From positions 2,046,001 through 2,110,000 of the forward strand of contig OZ017760.1 in assembly GCA_963969365.1 (NCBI GenBank): a DNA stretch of 64,000 nucleotides, read 5' to 3'. The translations under genes and the position numbers were made by a program. Positions 34,208 through 46,900 of the stretch are shown here, one piece after another. This DNA comes from Asterochloris sp. CNOR1. Lineage: Eukaryota > Chlorophyta > Trebouxiophyceae > Trebouxiales > Trebouxiaceae. The notes below the pieces were generated by a model. The model saw only the letters and a program-made list of their open reading frames with translations. It was not told where the DNA came from and ran no database searches. Each line of letters begins with the position of its first letter. Within the stretch, counting starts at the first letter, position 1.

Positions 34208-37200
34208 TCAGGCGCTGACGATCTTCAGGACTGCTGCTGCGCTGGTAGGGGCCAGCTTACTCTTGCAGAAGTCCTCCCAGCCCTGCTTGGCACCCCTGCC
34301 AGACTGGGCTGCCGAGCCAGAGGCTTCGCCTGCACCCATGCTATTGGTGTCCTTAGCTGCCAGCTTGCTGCTGCCCTTGGCGCTACGGCGTGTCTTCACA
34401 CCTGGGACATTGTCCTCTGTGTTCTCCTTGCCTGGCTGAACCACCGATGCCTGCAGCAGTACAACAAAGGGTGCCTGCAAGTGACGCTCAGTGAAGGCCA
34501 GAAGCAGCTGTAGAGTACCATTGTCTGGCTGGACGGCAGCCAGGCCAACTCTTCAAGCCCGATGACCACCAATGACTGGGTCATCCTTGCCTGCATGGGA
34601 ACCCAAAGCCCCCAGTAGCCCCAAGATGACCAGCACTGGGGCTGGCCGCACGTCTCAATAGCAAGACCAAGGCCTTGAGAAGCATGGACTTGAGAGAACC
34701 ACCTGCTGCAGATTCAGCAGCAGCCAGCCCATGTATTCCATGTGAGCAGTGGCAATGCAGCAAGCTCAAGCCAGAGGGGCATCCCATTGCGCGAAAGGCT
34801 CACCGGGGCTGGCATGGCATCATGCGCCTGCCGCAGCTGCGACAGCAGCTGCTTGGCTGCTGCCCTGGCTTCCTGCGTGTTGTCTGTGACCATCGAAGCT
34901 GCACAGCATCATGGCATGTTGTGAGGCCCTTGTGCAGAGCATGAGATGAGTTCTTCTGTCAGCTACAGCAGCATCTGGCAGAGGCCGCCTGCCCTTGGGC
35001 GCGACCTGCCAGTCTTGGTGCCAATTTGAAAAGGGCTGCTGACTGCTTGTGCACAGCTGATCAAGCAGCGTAGGATGCCCCTGTGCAGCTCCAGGCCTGC
35101 CGTGCAACAGGGTTGCGGGGCTTGATCATGCTGGAAGAGTCACAAACCTGCTGCCTTGAGCAGGCTGCTGATGTCACACTGCAGCAGCTGCTCTGGGGTA
35201 CAACGCCGGGTCGAGGCCTCCAGAGCCACGGCCACACGCCCCCTCACTTTGGGGTTTCTGCACAAGCAGCCACAGCACGGCGTCAGCAGTGTGCAGACCC
35301 CCACAAGGCCTGCCTGACGGCGAAAGCCATCAGATGTTGCAAGGCTGTTGCGCCCATCAGACAGGGTCAAAGGTGTTGTCAGGCACCTTGGGTCATGGCA
35401 GACAGTGTCAGCTAGCGTAGGACAGAGCACTCAGCATTCAGCTGCTGCTGCAAGTCTGCTCCAGGACAGCGCTCCACGCTGGCTGCCAGGGCTGGGCACA
35501 GGGCAGGCTCTGCTGAAACATGCAGCACGCTCCGAAACCAGGCTCAGGACCATGTTCAAACCCTAAAGCCCAGACCCTTTCTGCAGGAGGGTTTCTAGGG
35601 ACCAGGCACATACCTGTCAGCGCGGCGTGGGGCAGCAGGTGCTGAATGCACAGAGTCATGATACCCAGGGTGAAGCAGCTGCCGATAAGCAGCCTGATGT
35701 GCTGATAATCACCAGCACTCCTGGAGCAGCAGACGGGAAGAGAGACAGGCACCTTCCCATGTGCAGTGTACTACAGCAGATGCATGATGCACAGTGTTGG
35801 GGCAAAGCGCACTCAGGTGTGGCGTGCAACAGCGGTAGATCTTGGTGGTCTTCAGTTCGTATTGTCAGCCGCTCACTTGTGAGCAGCGTATGGCAGGAGG
35901 TGCTTGATGCACAGCACAGGCTCCACTGCCTCTGCCATCGTCTGCAGGCAGCGCTGCACCTCCTCAATGACAAACTGTTTGTCGTTGGAGGAGGCTTTGA
36001 GCAGCAGCTGAGCTAGCAGGCTGTCTCCGGGCTTCTTCAGACCCCCTGCAGGCAGGACAGGTCAGAGATTGGGTGAGATGGTCTTGATCGGGCTGTCCCA
36101 GGCTGCTCGGCTTCGTGGCTGCTCGGCAGGCACACACACTCCATTCTGGTTGTGGTTCACATGATTGCAGCAGATGGACCAGCAGACTGTCCCGTGGCTT
36201 TTTGCTCCTTCTGCAGGCACTTCAGTGCGTGCTGCTGCTTTGGGCGCAGCCCTGCTTTGGGCGCAGCCCTGCTTGAGCACAGGGAACCAGACAGGTGTGC
36301 CAGGCCTCAAGGCCTCCCTGCATTCAACCCAGAATGCAGGCAGCTCCTGCCGAACAACAAAATGCAATGTTTTGGAAGTCTGGTTTGTGTATAGCAGCAG
36401 CCCAGTCTATTCTCCTGCTTTGTGGTTTCCTGCACGCACGCCAGTCTGAGAACATGAGTGCAGGCAGCTTGCGCGCCCAAGACGATCAGACAGGTCGACT
36501 GTGTTCTCCGAGAGCTCATGCTGAGCACCCAAAATGGCAGAAAAGTGGCCCACGCTCCCTGGCTGCATTACAGGAACACAAAGTCGGCAGCGGAGAGCAG
36601 CGAGCTTGGACCAACTGATGGACGGGTGTGCTGCATGTGGGACATGTTGCTGCACTACCGCAAATGCAGTGTGATGCCTGGGGCGCCCCAGCAGGCAGCT
36701 TTGTCTGGAGCACAGGGTGGGCAGGCGCCCGGGCAGAGGCACCATGGGCCATGGGCAACACCATCCCACAAGCATTATTGTCTAGAAGGTGGTAGGCAGC
36801 CTTGAGCATGGACAATGAGGTGCGCACAAAGAGGGCAGACAGCCTGCAGCTAAAACAGCATAGGGGCAGCCTTTGCGCATGGGCACTGAGGTGCACACAT
36901 GGGGACAAGGCAGCAGCAGCCACTGCAGCCAACACAGCATGTGGCTGACCTGCGTCCATGAAGTCGCTCATGCCGCTCCCAAAGGTGCTGAACAGGTCTG
37001 TCGCGCACATGACAGCCGTCTGCAGGGTGGCAACACAAGGTCAGACTCTGAACACAGTAGCAAAGCCTGCTCGGAGAAACTTGCAGAACCATGTGCCACT
37101 AGCAACTTTATGCGTGAACATTGACTGTAGCCATCTCACCTTGCATAGCGAGCTGCGCAGCGACCTCAAAGACTTGAGGGCCAGAGGCACCACCACGTCT

Positions 37201-38195
37201 CTGCAAGCAGGCAGGGCAGAGCTGACCTTGGCATTCTGAATTCTGCAAGATGTACAGCAGCAAGTAATCTGCCGATACTCGATGCACAAAGCACAGCCAG
37301 CAAAGGCCAGTGCAGCTGCTCCTGCCATGTCAAGGAACACAAAGCTCACAGCATGTGAAATCAGAGCAGCCGCTTCAGCTTGTGCAGTGAAGCGCATGCT
37401 CATCAAATCAAACATCGGCAAACTGAGAGCACTGCGGGTTGCGGAGCTAATGCACCAGCCCCTAGCAGATACACATGCTTACAGCTGAGGCTCGCAGAGG
37501 TCCCTGTTGTGCCGTGCCAGCCGTCGCATGAGGAGCAAGCCGCGGCAGGCGGCAGTCCAATCTTTGGAGCCTGCCAAGGCCAGAGCCTCCTGCATCAGCG
37601 CCAGGCGAGGTTGCTCCAGTGAGGGCGAGGTCAGCTCAAGGCAGCCACCATGGGAACCCATACAGCTTCTGCAGAGTGCTCACATGGGAAAATGGCCCGC
37701 TTGAGAAAACAGGGGACAAGCTTCCTGCAGGTCACATAACAGCCTCCACTGGATTGCGTGCATGTTTGCGTGCCCTACTGACCTTAGGCTGCCCCTGAGC
37801 ATCTTCTGATATGCAGCAACCTGTGCCATGCTGCTACCTCTCCTGCTAAACTGGGCATGTATGCTAAGGCTGCAGCATGCATGTGTGCTGCCCTCTCTCA
37901 GGCTGTGATACACTGCTTGCCTCAACCAATCGTCGCCATGCCATCGCGGCACTGCTCTGTGCCTAGTTATTCAGATATCGTAGCGTCCTGTGGGTGTGCA
38001 AGATGCAGAAACAAATCGACTGCAGCGAGGAGGTGCCGCAAGCCAGGCCATGCTTGCTGCCCCACAGTGGCCAGCGCCTCAGGCTGCACACCTTGCTCTG
38101 GGCCTCGGCATCCTCCAGCGGCTCCAGCTGCTCTGTCGGAGTGTACTCCACCTCAAAGACTACTGGCTCTGGGCCATCGGGCAGCACCTGCTGCG
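34208..38195 (-). CDS. TOG-domain protein (TOGARAM/crescerin-like, CLASP N-terminal fold)
   Basis: TOG domains bind tubulin and regulate microtubule growth; the crescerin branch acts in cilia. Exons joined in phase: 37200-37140, 37019-36950, 36045-35877, 35257-35148, 34898-34804, 34450-34208. Upstream are the exons at about 37.65-37.48 and 38.19-38.06 kb, whose junction I could not fix. HEAT-helix motifs follow the TOG order: DWTAACRGLLLMRRLARHNR, LKSLRSLRSSLCKTAVMCAT, DLFSTFGSGM, LAQLLLKASSNDKQFVIEE, AVEPVLCIKHLLPYAAHKNP, KVRGRVAVALEAS, TDNTQEARAAAKQLL. One TOG domain of about 230 aa is followed by a basic, low-complexity tail ending LKIVSA. The start is not determined. The CLASP family is the main alternative, but the single TOG with this spacing fits TOGARAM better. 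Confidence 0.8.
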
Positions 38196-38479
38196 CAGCT
38201 GAGCTGCTGGGAAGCGCCTGCAGCAGCCAGACCCCTTGAAAGGACTGACAGCTGGCTTGGGCACCGACCCAAAGTGGACAAGGCTACCGAAATGGCACTC
38301 TCTGCCGGCCTAAGAGCAGAGCATGACGGCCCGTTTCCGGGCTGGTCGTAGCCAAGGCATGTACAGCAGCGCGTGGCAGACTTGAGGCTGCCATAGCCGG
38401 TCAAACATGGCCACTGGAGCTGTGCAGCCGTCCCAGGCGGTGCAGGGCTTACTACATAAACATGCAGTCATGGCGCACT

Positions 38480-38714
38480 GCCACACCTCAGCTCCTGCAA
38501 GTCTGGCGCGCGCTTCTTCAGCTGCCTTGATTTCTTTGGCTGTGGGACCCGGCGTGGTTGAGGCCCCCTGCTGCATCGATCTAGCCTGCTTGGAGTCCCG
38601 TTTGTCCTCTATAGCGGTGTCCTCACCACGGGGATGCTTGCCTGTCATCACAAACTTTCCCAGAGCTAGAGATACGGTGACCCCCGCGATAGCAACCCAA
38701 GTGTTGGCTCGCAT
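38480..38714 (-). CDS. Possible small membrane protein or first exon, unrecognised
   Basis: From an ATG at 38714 the frame reads MRANTWVAIAGVTVSLALGK, a good single membrane or signal-anchor segment. A charged region follows (EDKRDSKQARS, then TAKEIKAAEEARARLAGAE), ending at a possible donor near 38505. It lies just downstream of the ZIP gene and upstream of the TOG gene on the same strand. It could be a short independent gene or belong to a longer transcript. I could not connect it in phase to the TOG exons. Confidence 0.4.
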
Positions 38715-38892
38715 GCGAAGGCATTCACCATAGTGCAAAAAGTTCAGCTTGCTTTCTGTTGAAGTCAGACTTCAAGGCAATGCAATGCACACGCCGAGGG
38801 GTTCAAGCATTGCAACTGGGGTTCTGCATATCAAAAAGTCATTGACTGCACTTCAGGTGGGCCGCATATTTATCAGCGGAGCCATTCAGGGA

Positions 38893-41800
38893 TCAGCTTC
38901 CGGGATCGTCATTGATCATCTGAAGCAGCGCCACTAGCGTCAGGCCAGCAAGCATTGCCAGGAAGCACAGTACCCGGCGCAGCTTGGCCTGCCTGGTGAG
39001 CAGGGGCCCAGAGAAATCATCTAGCACGATCTCCAGAGCAATGTATACAAAAGCACCTGCAGCATTCAGTGGTGATCACTTGGTTTGCAGCTCAACTTGC
39101 TCCTGCTCACAATGGTCATGCCAGGCATGCATAAGGTGCCAGTCAGATCCGTCTACAAAACAGCTGGAGCTTTGGCGGCCAGATGAATGTTGTGTGCTGC
39201 AGTCAGTTGTGCAAACGTGTCGCATGAGACTGCCAGCCACCAGTGCGGCATCATGCGGCAGCCTGGCTGAACTCAATTTGCAAACACTACTTGCTCCTGT
39301 ACAGAGCACCTGCAGTTGGTCAAGCCAGCACAGGCTCACCAGCTATGAGGCCAAAAAATACCAGAGTAACCCAGTTTGAGACGCTGCTTAGGGCCACTCC
39401 AATGCCCACACCAACAGGAACAGTGAGCGCAAACGGCAGCAGCACGAGGACAACTTGCCTGCAGGCAGCAAAGGGAGAGATGTCAGCCCGGCAGCATTGA
39501 TCTGACTGGGAGCTGTATCAGGCCCATTCTCAACCAGTATACATGGTAGTAAAGGCTTGTGGTACACACAAGCTCTCTGTAGCTGGTAGAACAGGCACTG
39601 CTGCCAGGAGCAGATTGTCATGCAGCTAATGGCCTTCCATTTACCAGAACAACAGGAAGCTCCACTCTCTGAAGCACTCACCAGATGCTGGCGCCCTGCT
39701 GTGTAAGGCGGCTGCTGAGGGCCACGGACTCAACCCACTTGTGGGACACCAAAGCCACCAGCACCACAACTACATCAGCCTTGGTCACCTGCAGTGTGGA
39801 GTGGAGCTCACAGCGTGACTGGCAAAATAATGAATCACAGCAAGCTGGTGTGCTGCTTTGCTGCAGCCGGCACAGTGAGACACGCTAGAATGCTGAGAGG
39901 AAGCAGACGGTGGCTCTGGACTCATGTCCTGAATTGCCGACCCAGCAGAGCGCTGCATTCAGAGTAGCACTGAGAACAGACAGTATCCAGGATCCTTCAG
40001 TGAGTGAGACCATCCAGTCAGTCGGGCCACTCACTTGCAGACCCGATGCTGTGGCAATGGTCAAACAGCAAAGTACACGAGCCTAAGCAGAAGCAGCATG
40101 CATATTGATGTGACATGACGAGCATCCTGGCGTGGTGACTGTGGCAGCGAATGCCCGTCACTGCCTGACAGCAGACTACGACAGCACAGTGCAATTTCAT
40201 TCGAGCCCAGCAGCAGAACCCACCTGCAGCCCCATGCTCATGCCTTCCAGCAGGGCATGTATGCAAATGCCAAGCCACAGCACCAGAGGGGCAATCCACC
40301 CGCTGCCCTTAAGCCCCATGCCGCTGCTGTGGGTGGGTTGCATCAGGGCAGCTGTCTGGGGGCTGGGGTCTGCTCCGCACCCACAGTTGCTGCACCCCTC
40401 AGACTCCCCGGCGCTGCCACCGCTCTTGGTGCCACATTCCACTAGAGCCAGGTCTTTTACAGTTGGCTGCAGCCAGACAGAGCAGTCTCTAGGTGTGCTT
40501 GTGTTTGTGCTTTAACTTTGGAGGACAGGTGGAGGTGGCTCAACCCACCAGATACCTGACACCTGTAAGCAGCCAGGCAGGCATGAGTAGCCCAGTGCAC
40601 ACAAACTGCACTTGTGAATTGCTGACAGTCAGCAAACTCTACAGTGTTGGCTTGACACTGGGTGCAGGAGGCAGAGGCGCAGGTTGGGTTCATTGCAGGC
40701 ACTCAGGCTCACAAAATGTCTGGTGGCAGCAGCACTTGCACAGGCAGCCATTCGTCCTGCCAGCACAGGAGCACAGGTGAGTGCAAGGCTGGTCAAAACA
40801 GCATCACATGGCTGCAGGAGACGCGACACCTGAAATCGCCTTCCGTAATGGATGCAAGGAGCAGCACAGGTACCATACGAACCTGGTGCATGCTCACCCA
40901 GTTGGGGCGGGTCACAGATGTGCAGCAGCCTCCAGGCACCCATTTCTGCAAGCAGCACCAGTGCAGACCTGATGGGTCTTTACCTGGGGCAGGGGCACAG
41001 AGCTGCAGCAGCCGCCAGGCACGCTGGCCTGAGAGCCTGGCGCAGGGTGCTGCCTCAGCAGGGGGGCCAGCACGCGGGACACGAAGAACACTGTCAGGAA
41101 GCCGATCACGGCCAGGAAGTAGCACTGCACACAGCAGGGTACAGCTAGTCAGCAACCTGCAGCAAGGCAGTGCAGGAATGCACTGGGCCCTGACGCGATG
41201 CGGACCATGAACGCTGAGACAGGGCAAGCCTACATGCTGGCAGCGACAGCAGCAACCTGAACATGCATAATCAGCATGAGTACAACAGGAAGGGGGGCCA
41301 AACGATGCACATCTGCACCAGGCACCGCACATAGCACGGCGCCAGGCGGTTGTGGGGGCTGCCCGGCCTTCACTGCAAGCCACAGGGGGCGCAATGTGAG
41401 CAAACGCAGCGCTCCACAAAGCAGGAGGGCCAGCTTCAGCACCGATGAAACCTGACAAGGCCTGCTGCAACAGGTGAGCGCAAGTGCAGAGGCAGTCCCA
41501 ACCCAGTGTTTGCCCATCTGTCGCCCAGACCTGAGCCCTGCCCTCAGCAGCATCCATGCAGCAGTAGGAACCTCTGCACCCATGCCAGGCTGCAGGCCTG
41601 CTACATGGGGGCAGCCCAGCGCGTCCAAAGGTGGCCCAGCTCACCAGGTTATACTTGTCGCCCAACACCGCAGTGTTGGCAGCAGCAGCGTCCCCCAGGA
41701 AGTGCATGAAACCAAAGGTGAGGAACACGCCGCCCGCAAAGCAGTTCATCATGGACATCAGCAGGTGCCCCGGCTGGAAGATGGCCCATTTGGTTCGGGA

Positions 41801-43464
41801 GAAGATGGGGATGAGCACGCCCTGCAGCAGATGGCAGCATGTAGGGTCAGGCCACAAGGGGTGCAGGCTGCAGAACTCCGATCCTGTTTGCCTCAAGGCT
41901 TACTGGCCATGTGCCTGCCCTGCAGCAGATAGGAGTCGGCTGTGTGTGAGGGAGACCAGGTTGAAGCAGACAACAGAGGAGTGGTCCTGCTATGGCTGGA
42001 ACCCACAGGTGGTCTGCAATGTGAAGCAGGATGTGCATCGGATGCATGCCAGTGGCCCTGTGCTGGCTCGTTCATGCAAACAGCATGCTGACAAAGTAGC
42101 ACCAAGGACAACAAAGCAAGATTTTTGGTGGTAGATTTGCTTCTAGTGCACCGCAGAGAGCTGCACGTGCAACCTGCAGGCCCCCATCTTGTGTGATCCC
42201 AGGGTCAGCATGCTCACAGCCATCCTACCAGTAGGGCTTCCAAGAAGAGGGCAGCAGCGCCGACTCCCTTGACCACATTGGTGGCATGGTCGTCAGGCGT
42301 CGTGCTGTCTGTGCTCGATTCCTCCACAGTCAGTTGGCAGCTCTGGGTGGCCTGCAGGCAGAAGAGGCACCAGCCGTCAAGGATCGACCAAAGGTCAATC
42401 ATGCAGTAATGCAAATGTGCATCGTGAGGCTGGGAGACGTGACGGCTGGCGCATACCCTTGCAGCCAGTTTGCTGTGGCGACTGCGTCAGTCGAATGGCA
42501 CAGTCAGGCTCATCAGCAGCCAATGAGTCAAGCAACTGCGTCTGGCTGCCAGGTACACAACCACATCCTCCAGCCTATTTTCATCCATCCAAGACTACCC
42601 CACACAAGCTCACCTCACAAGCCACGATGGCCAGAGCAGCACTTGCTAGCCCTTGGTCTGTGAGAGTCCTCTGGGGTGTGCCATAGGAGTCCATAAGGTT
42701 GTCTGCACTCAGGGAGGTACCCCCACTGGTGTCTGCCGAGGCCCCAGCACCAGTGTTGGCCCTGCAGACAGGACACGTGGCGTCCAGCAGGTGTTGGACC
42801 CTGTCCTGCCAGGCAGAGGCGTTAGGGCGGATAAAGACATGTAGCCTACAAATTGCAGCTGCAAGTGTGGGACTGCCAGTGCAGAAGCTTGCAGTGACCT
42901 TGACAATGCCGGGACACTTTGGTACGGTGGCAATGACATAAAGAGACAGAGTCACAGCTGCTGGTGCTCCTGACTTGCGCATTGGTGGCATGCGTAAGGA
43001 AAAGTTTTGTTGAAGGTAAATGACCAAGTTGGGCCAGCCATGCAGGCTCTACAACAGATGCTCACGAGTTGAGAGTAGCAACAAATTTGACCACAGACGA
43101 TGCCAAAGCCTGTGCCATCACGCTGGCAGCCCAGCATCCAAATGCTATGACTGCTGGGAAGCAACAGGATGTGATGGGCAGAGAGGCCTCACGTGATGAG
43201 AGCCATGAGCTGGGTGGCGCTGTCAGCTGAGACGTCCCCAGCTGTGGCACCGATGAGCTGCTCAATCTCCTGAGTGGGAGTGTCAGGAATGCTCTCAAGG
43301 AAAGGCTGTGGGCCCGACGGCGTGTGGCCGGCATGCAGCAGGTGCCGCATTAGCAACTGGGGGGCTGTGCGGTGGGAGATGGCTTGCAGCCGCGCACACT
43401 GGGCCCTTGCTGCCAGGCTCAGCACGAGGAGGCATGCTGCTGCAGGCCCAGCAGCCCTTGCCAT
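38893..43464 (-). CDS. ZIP-family divalent metal transporter, complete
   Basis: Moves Zn/Fe-type divalent cations into the cytosol. Nine exons join in phase to 497 aa: 43464-43193, 42761-42614, 42351-42229, 41821-41645, 41124-40984, 40466-40224, 39788-39682, 39458-39340, 39056-38893. A signal peptide (MARAAGPAAACLLVLSLAAR) leads a Ser/Thr/Gly-rich extracytoplasmic N-terminus. TM1 follows HATNVVKG. TM2 has LMSMMNCFAGGVFLTFGFMH. TM3 is CYFLAVIGFLTVFFVSRVL. TM4 carries the ZIP signature WLGICIHALLEGMSMG and TM5 SHKWVESVALSS; these supply the metal-site His/Glu residues. TM6-8 follow, and the protein ends NDDPGS. The TM3-TM4 loop, usually His-rich, is instead Cys-bearing (GCSNCGCGAD). The membrane in which it sits is not known. 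Confidence 0.94.
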
Positions 43465-43967
43465 GCTTGACCGGCCTGTCTGCTCCAAGTAGAAGTTTTG
43501 CTGGGTCTGTGGTTTGAAGGCCAGTCAGCACAAAGCACAGTAGTGCACTCACAGGCCGTCTCAGAGCACAGCCCAGGCAGAAAGATCGGGTGTACCAGCC
43601 CAAAGATATCTTGACTGTTGCAGAGAGGCAGAGAGTACCAGCAGCTGCTTGCAAGCGTCCCGCAGGCTCAGGCAGCGCAGAATCTGAAATAGAAAACCAG
43701 CTGGTACCAGCAGCAGGTACCAGCAAGATCCTGCTGTACGGCGGCCCGCACTGCAAAATGCTAATGCCCAGCCGCCTTCCGCAGAAACGCAGAGCTGGCT
43801 GATGGCTGCAACCACCTTTCAGATAAGACCATATTCACGCGCGTGTCTCATAGGCAACATTGGCTGTGCAGGGGACAGAGCCGTTATCTCATGCAGTAGA
43901 CGAGCTCTCGAGACACAAAAGCTTCAGAGGATTCACTCAGGTGTCTCACTCATCGCTGATCTCGAAG
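43465..43967. other. Spacer between the MscS-like gene end and the ZIP start
   Basis: Both neighbours are on the minus strand, so this holds the ZIP promoter and the 3' region of the channel gene. A short imperfect repeat (agagtaccagcagctgc / ctggtaccagcagcaggtaccagcag) lies at about 43632-43727. No gene seen. Confidence 0.45.
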
Positions 43968-46900
43968 TCAGTTGGCCAAGCCTGGGCTTGTGTACATGAC
44001 TGGATTGCCTTTCTGTCCAGCCCCATTCCCAGACCACGCCTTGTAGGCGCCGACATCCTCTGCTGTCAGCTGAGGGACCACATTCACCTGCAACAACATC
44101 AAGGCTTTGTGCCAAGTAGCACTTTCAGTGTCTCCTGTTGAACATTTATGATGGCACTGGTTCTGCATGGTCCTGCTCGGTCAGAGATACAAAATCCGTA
44201 TGGCAGCAACCCTGCAGTGCCCCTGAAAGGACATCACAGGCTCTAGCAGCTGCGTGGTGGAGATGTGTCAGTCACTCACGTGTGTGGGGTAGGCCAGGGC
44301 AGCCCCATGCTGCTTCACAACCTTCTCAAAGGCATAGAAGATGCCCTCCCTGAAGCCGCCGTACTCCCGCGACTTGGCGGGGGTGGTGTGCAGCTGCAGA
44401 CAAGGCAGCATGCTTGCAGATGCAGCCAGTGCACAGGCTGCAGCACATGGGTGAAAGGGGATGACAAAGGCATCACGCAGCATGGGAGAAGCTGGGAAGC
44501 GGCATGCGCCCAGTGCACAGCTGCAGCTGGTGATTTGCTTCAGTGGCTGTGCTGCACGAGGCAGGCAGACACCTGAGCGTCACAGTGCAGGCAGCTCCTG
44601 ACGCTGTCTGGGCCCAGTGAGGCACTCGTTGGTGTGGGGGTGCAGACGGGCCAACACATTGTCAGGCAGGCAATGCCCAGCTTGTGTCCAGGGCACAGGC
44701 CAGCAGCACACCAGTCAGCAGCCGCTCACAATGGTGAAGATGTTGCAGCAGTGGTTCTCCACGCCTGTGAAGCCCACCCACAGGGGCAGCCGCCGGTCGA
44801 TGCCGTCAATGGTGTCCAGGTAGGCCCGCATGCACTTTGTGATGCTCTGCACCTGTGGCGCAGGGGGGCAGGCAGCTTGCATGAGCACCCTGCCAGCATT
44901 TGGTGGTGCTCTGCACCTGAGGAACTCTGGCAGGCAAGGACCATGTGGACACCTTTCATGCACTTGGGGTGCTCTGCACCCCTGGGGCACAGGCAGGCAG
45001 TGTCTGGCTCCCTTGAGAGAGGTCTTTGACGACAGCCTGGTCTGCATGTATATGTGGTGTTGGTCTGCACCAGCGTTTGGAAGAGTGAACACACAGACAT
45101 TGGAGGGCACCGATGCAAGACGCAAGTGTGAGATGGGCACAACTGCAGGCTGGACTCAGCTGTTGTACTTGCTGCATGAGCTGCGGGGCAGTGCTGCTGC
45201 TGTCTTGTATGAGCAGGGGCAGTCTCATCAAGGCTGGCAGTTTGTGCAGAGCTGACACTGATTCTGGCAGAGCAGGTCATTCAGCCACCATGGCGTGTCA
45301 ACAGGACTGCTGAAGCTGGGAAGGCTGAGGGCTGGCCTACTGGCCTTTGACATGCGCTGGCTGCTGAGGCTGCAGGTGGCTGACAGACGAACCTTCTGCC
45401 TCAGCTCACTCAGACATCTCGCTCTGCCCCACAAGGTCCCAGTCCAGGCTGCGTACCCTCCAGGGTGATGCGCTCAACAGCATGCCTCCCCACTTGATGT
45501 CCTGGCTGCGTTTGACCTCAGCGCAACAACGAAAGCCCACCTGACAGCTGTGGTGCTTCACACCTCAGGCAGAGCATGCTGCCCAGGTGGCTCACACCCA
45601 GGATGGATCACAGCAGCAGATTGCCGCCTCACCTGGTCAAAGTCCTGGTAGCGCACCCCCCAGGTGAACTGCATGACACGGGGTTTGTTGAAGTTGACCA
45701 CCACGCGTGTCTTGGCAATGCGTGACTCGTTGTGGATCACCTGCTCTGACAGCACCTGCAGCAGGCGGCAGCAGGTGTGGCTCAAGCAACAGAAAGTTGC
45801 CCAGACCTGCTCAATTGTTTGGAGAGTGCCGACAGGGGAGCGGCTGTGCCTGCGCTGCGTCCTTGCCTGTGCGCAATGCCTGCTCTTGTATTGACTTATA
45901 ATGACATACAGCCAAATGTGGTGACATGGGTCTTGCTGTAGATGCTGTCCGCCAGCATCAGCGCACACGCCCGCGCAGCAGAGAAGCACTCCAAGTTGCC
46001 CATGATTGGGCAAAATGGGGGAAAGGGGAGTGAATGTGGCGGGCCACCCCTTGGCGGGCTAGAGATGAGCAGGAGGCGCTGCAGCCTGCCCTCTCAACTA
46101 GAAGGGTGCACACAGCACATGTTGGAGCAATGCAGCACTGTGGAGGAGATGGTGATGGCTGGCATGCGTCACTACGGATGGGGGTGCACGTAAACCCAGC
46201 AAAACGGGTACCTGAAAAGCTCACCTTGTTAGAGTTGGTGCTGAGAAGCACATGCCGGGTGCATGCCCTTGGATAGCTCCACAACTGATGTGGGACGAAA
46301 CTCAACTCACTTTGTTGGGGATGGTGATGGGCAGGCATGCATCGCTCCGGATGATGGTGCGCATGGGATCCACACGCTCCACCACGCCCACCAACCACTT
46401 GCTGCCGCTCCCTGGGGCCATCACCTCAATCCTCTCCCCTACCACAAAGGGGCGCGAGATGAACTGCACGCAGGGGCAGCCAGCGTTGTCAGGTGGGGGC
46501 CCTGAGCCCTCGCACATCGGCAAAAACCTTGAACCAACAGCCACTTTCCACTGCTCCCGCCAGCAGAGTGCAGCAGCACAACCTGAAGAGGCTCCACGCC
46601 GGCTCCCGTTGACAATGATCGGCACCATATCGGCGCCCTTGTGACAGCACCTTCGCCTCGCTGGCGGAGCACCACCTCAGCATCGTCTCCAACGACATGA
46701 AGGTGCAAAATTGGTGGTCACCCCAGCCCAGCTCACCAGGTTGATGCCGCTGATCATGTTGCCCAGCACGCTCTGGGCCGACAGACCAACGATGATACCA
46801 GAGACCCCTCCCACGGTCAGCAGGGGCTGGATGTTGATGCCCATCACCGACAGGGTGGCCATCACGCCGCCCAGGATGAGAACCCAGGAGGCCAGCCCGC

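Noticed and set aside
40793-41896. Long minus-strand open frame of 367 codons
   Set aside because: It contains the real ZIP exon 41821-41645, but the rest is intron sequence read through by chance. The spliced model in phase with the ZIP signature is preferred.
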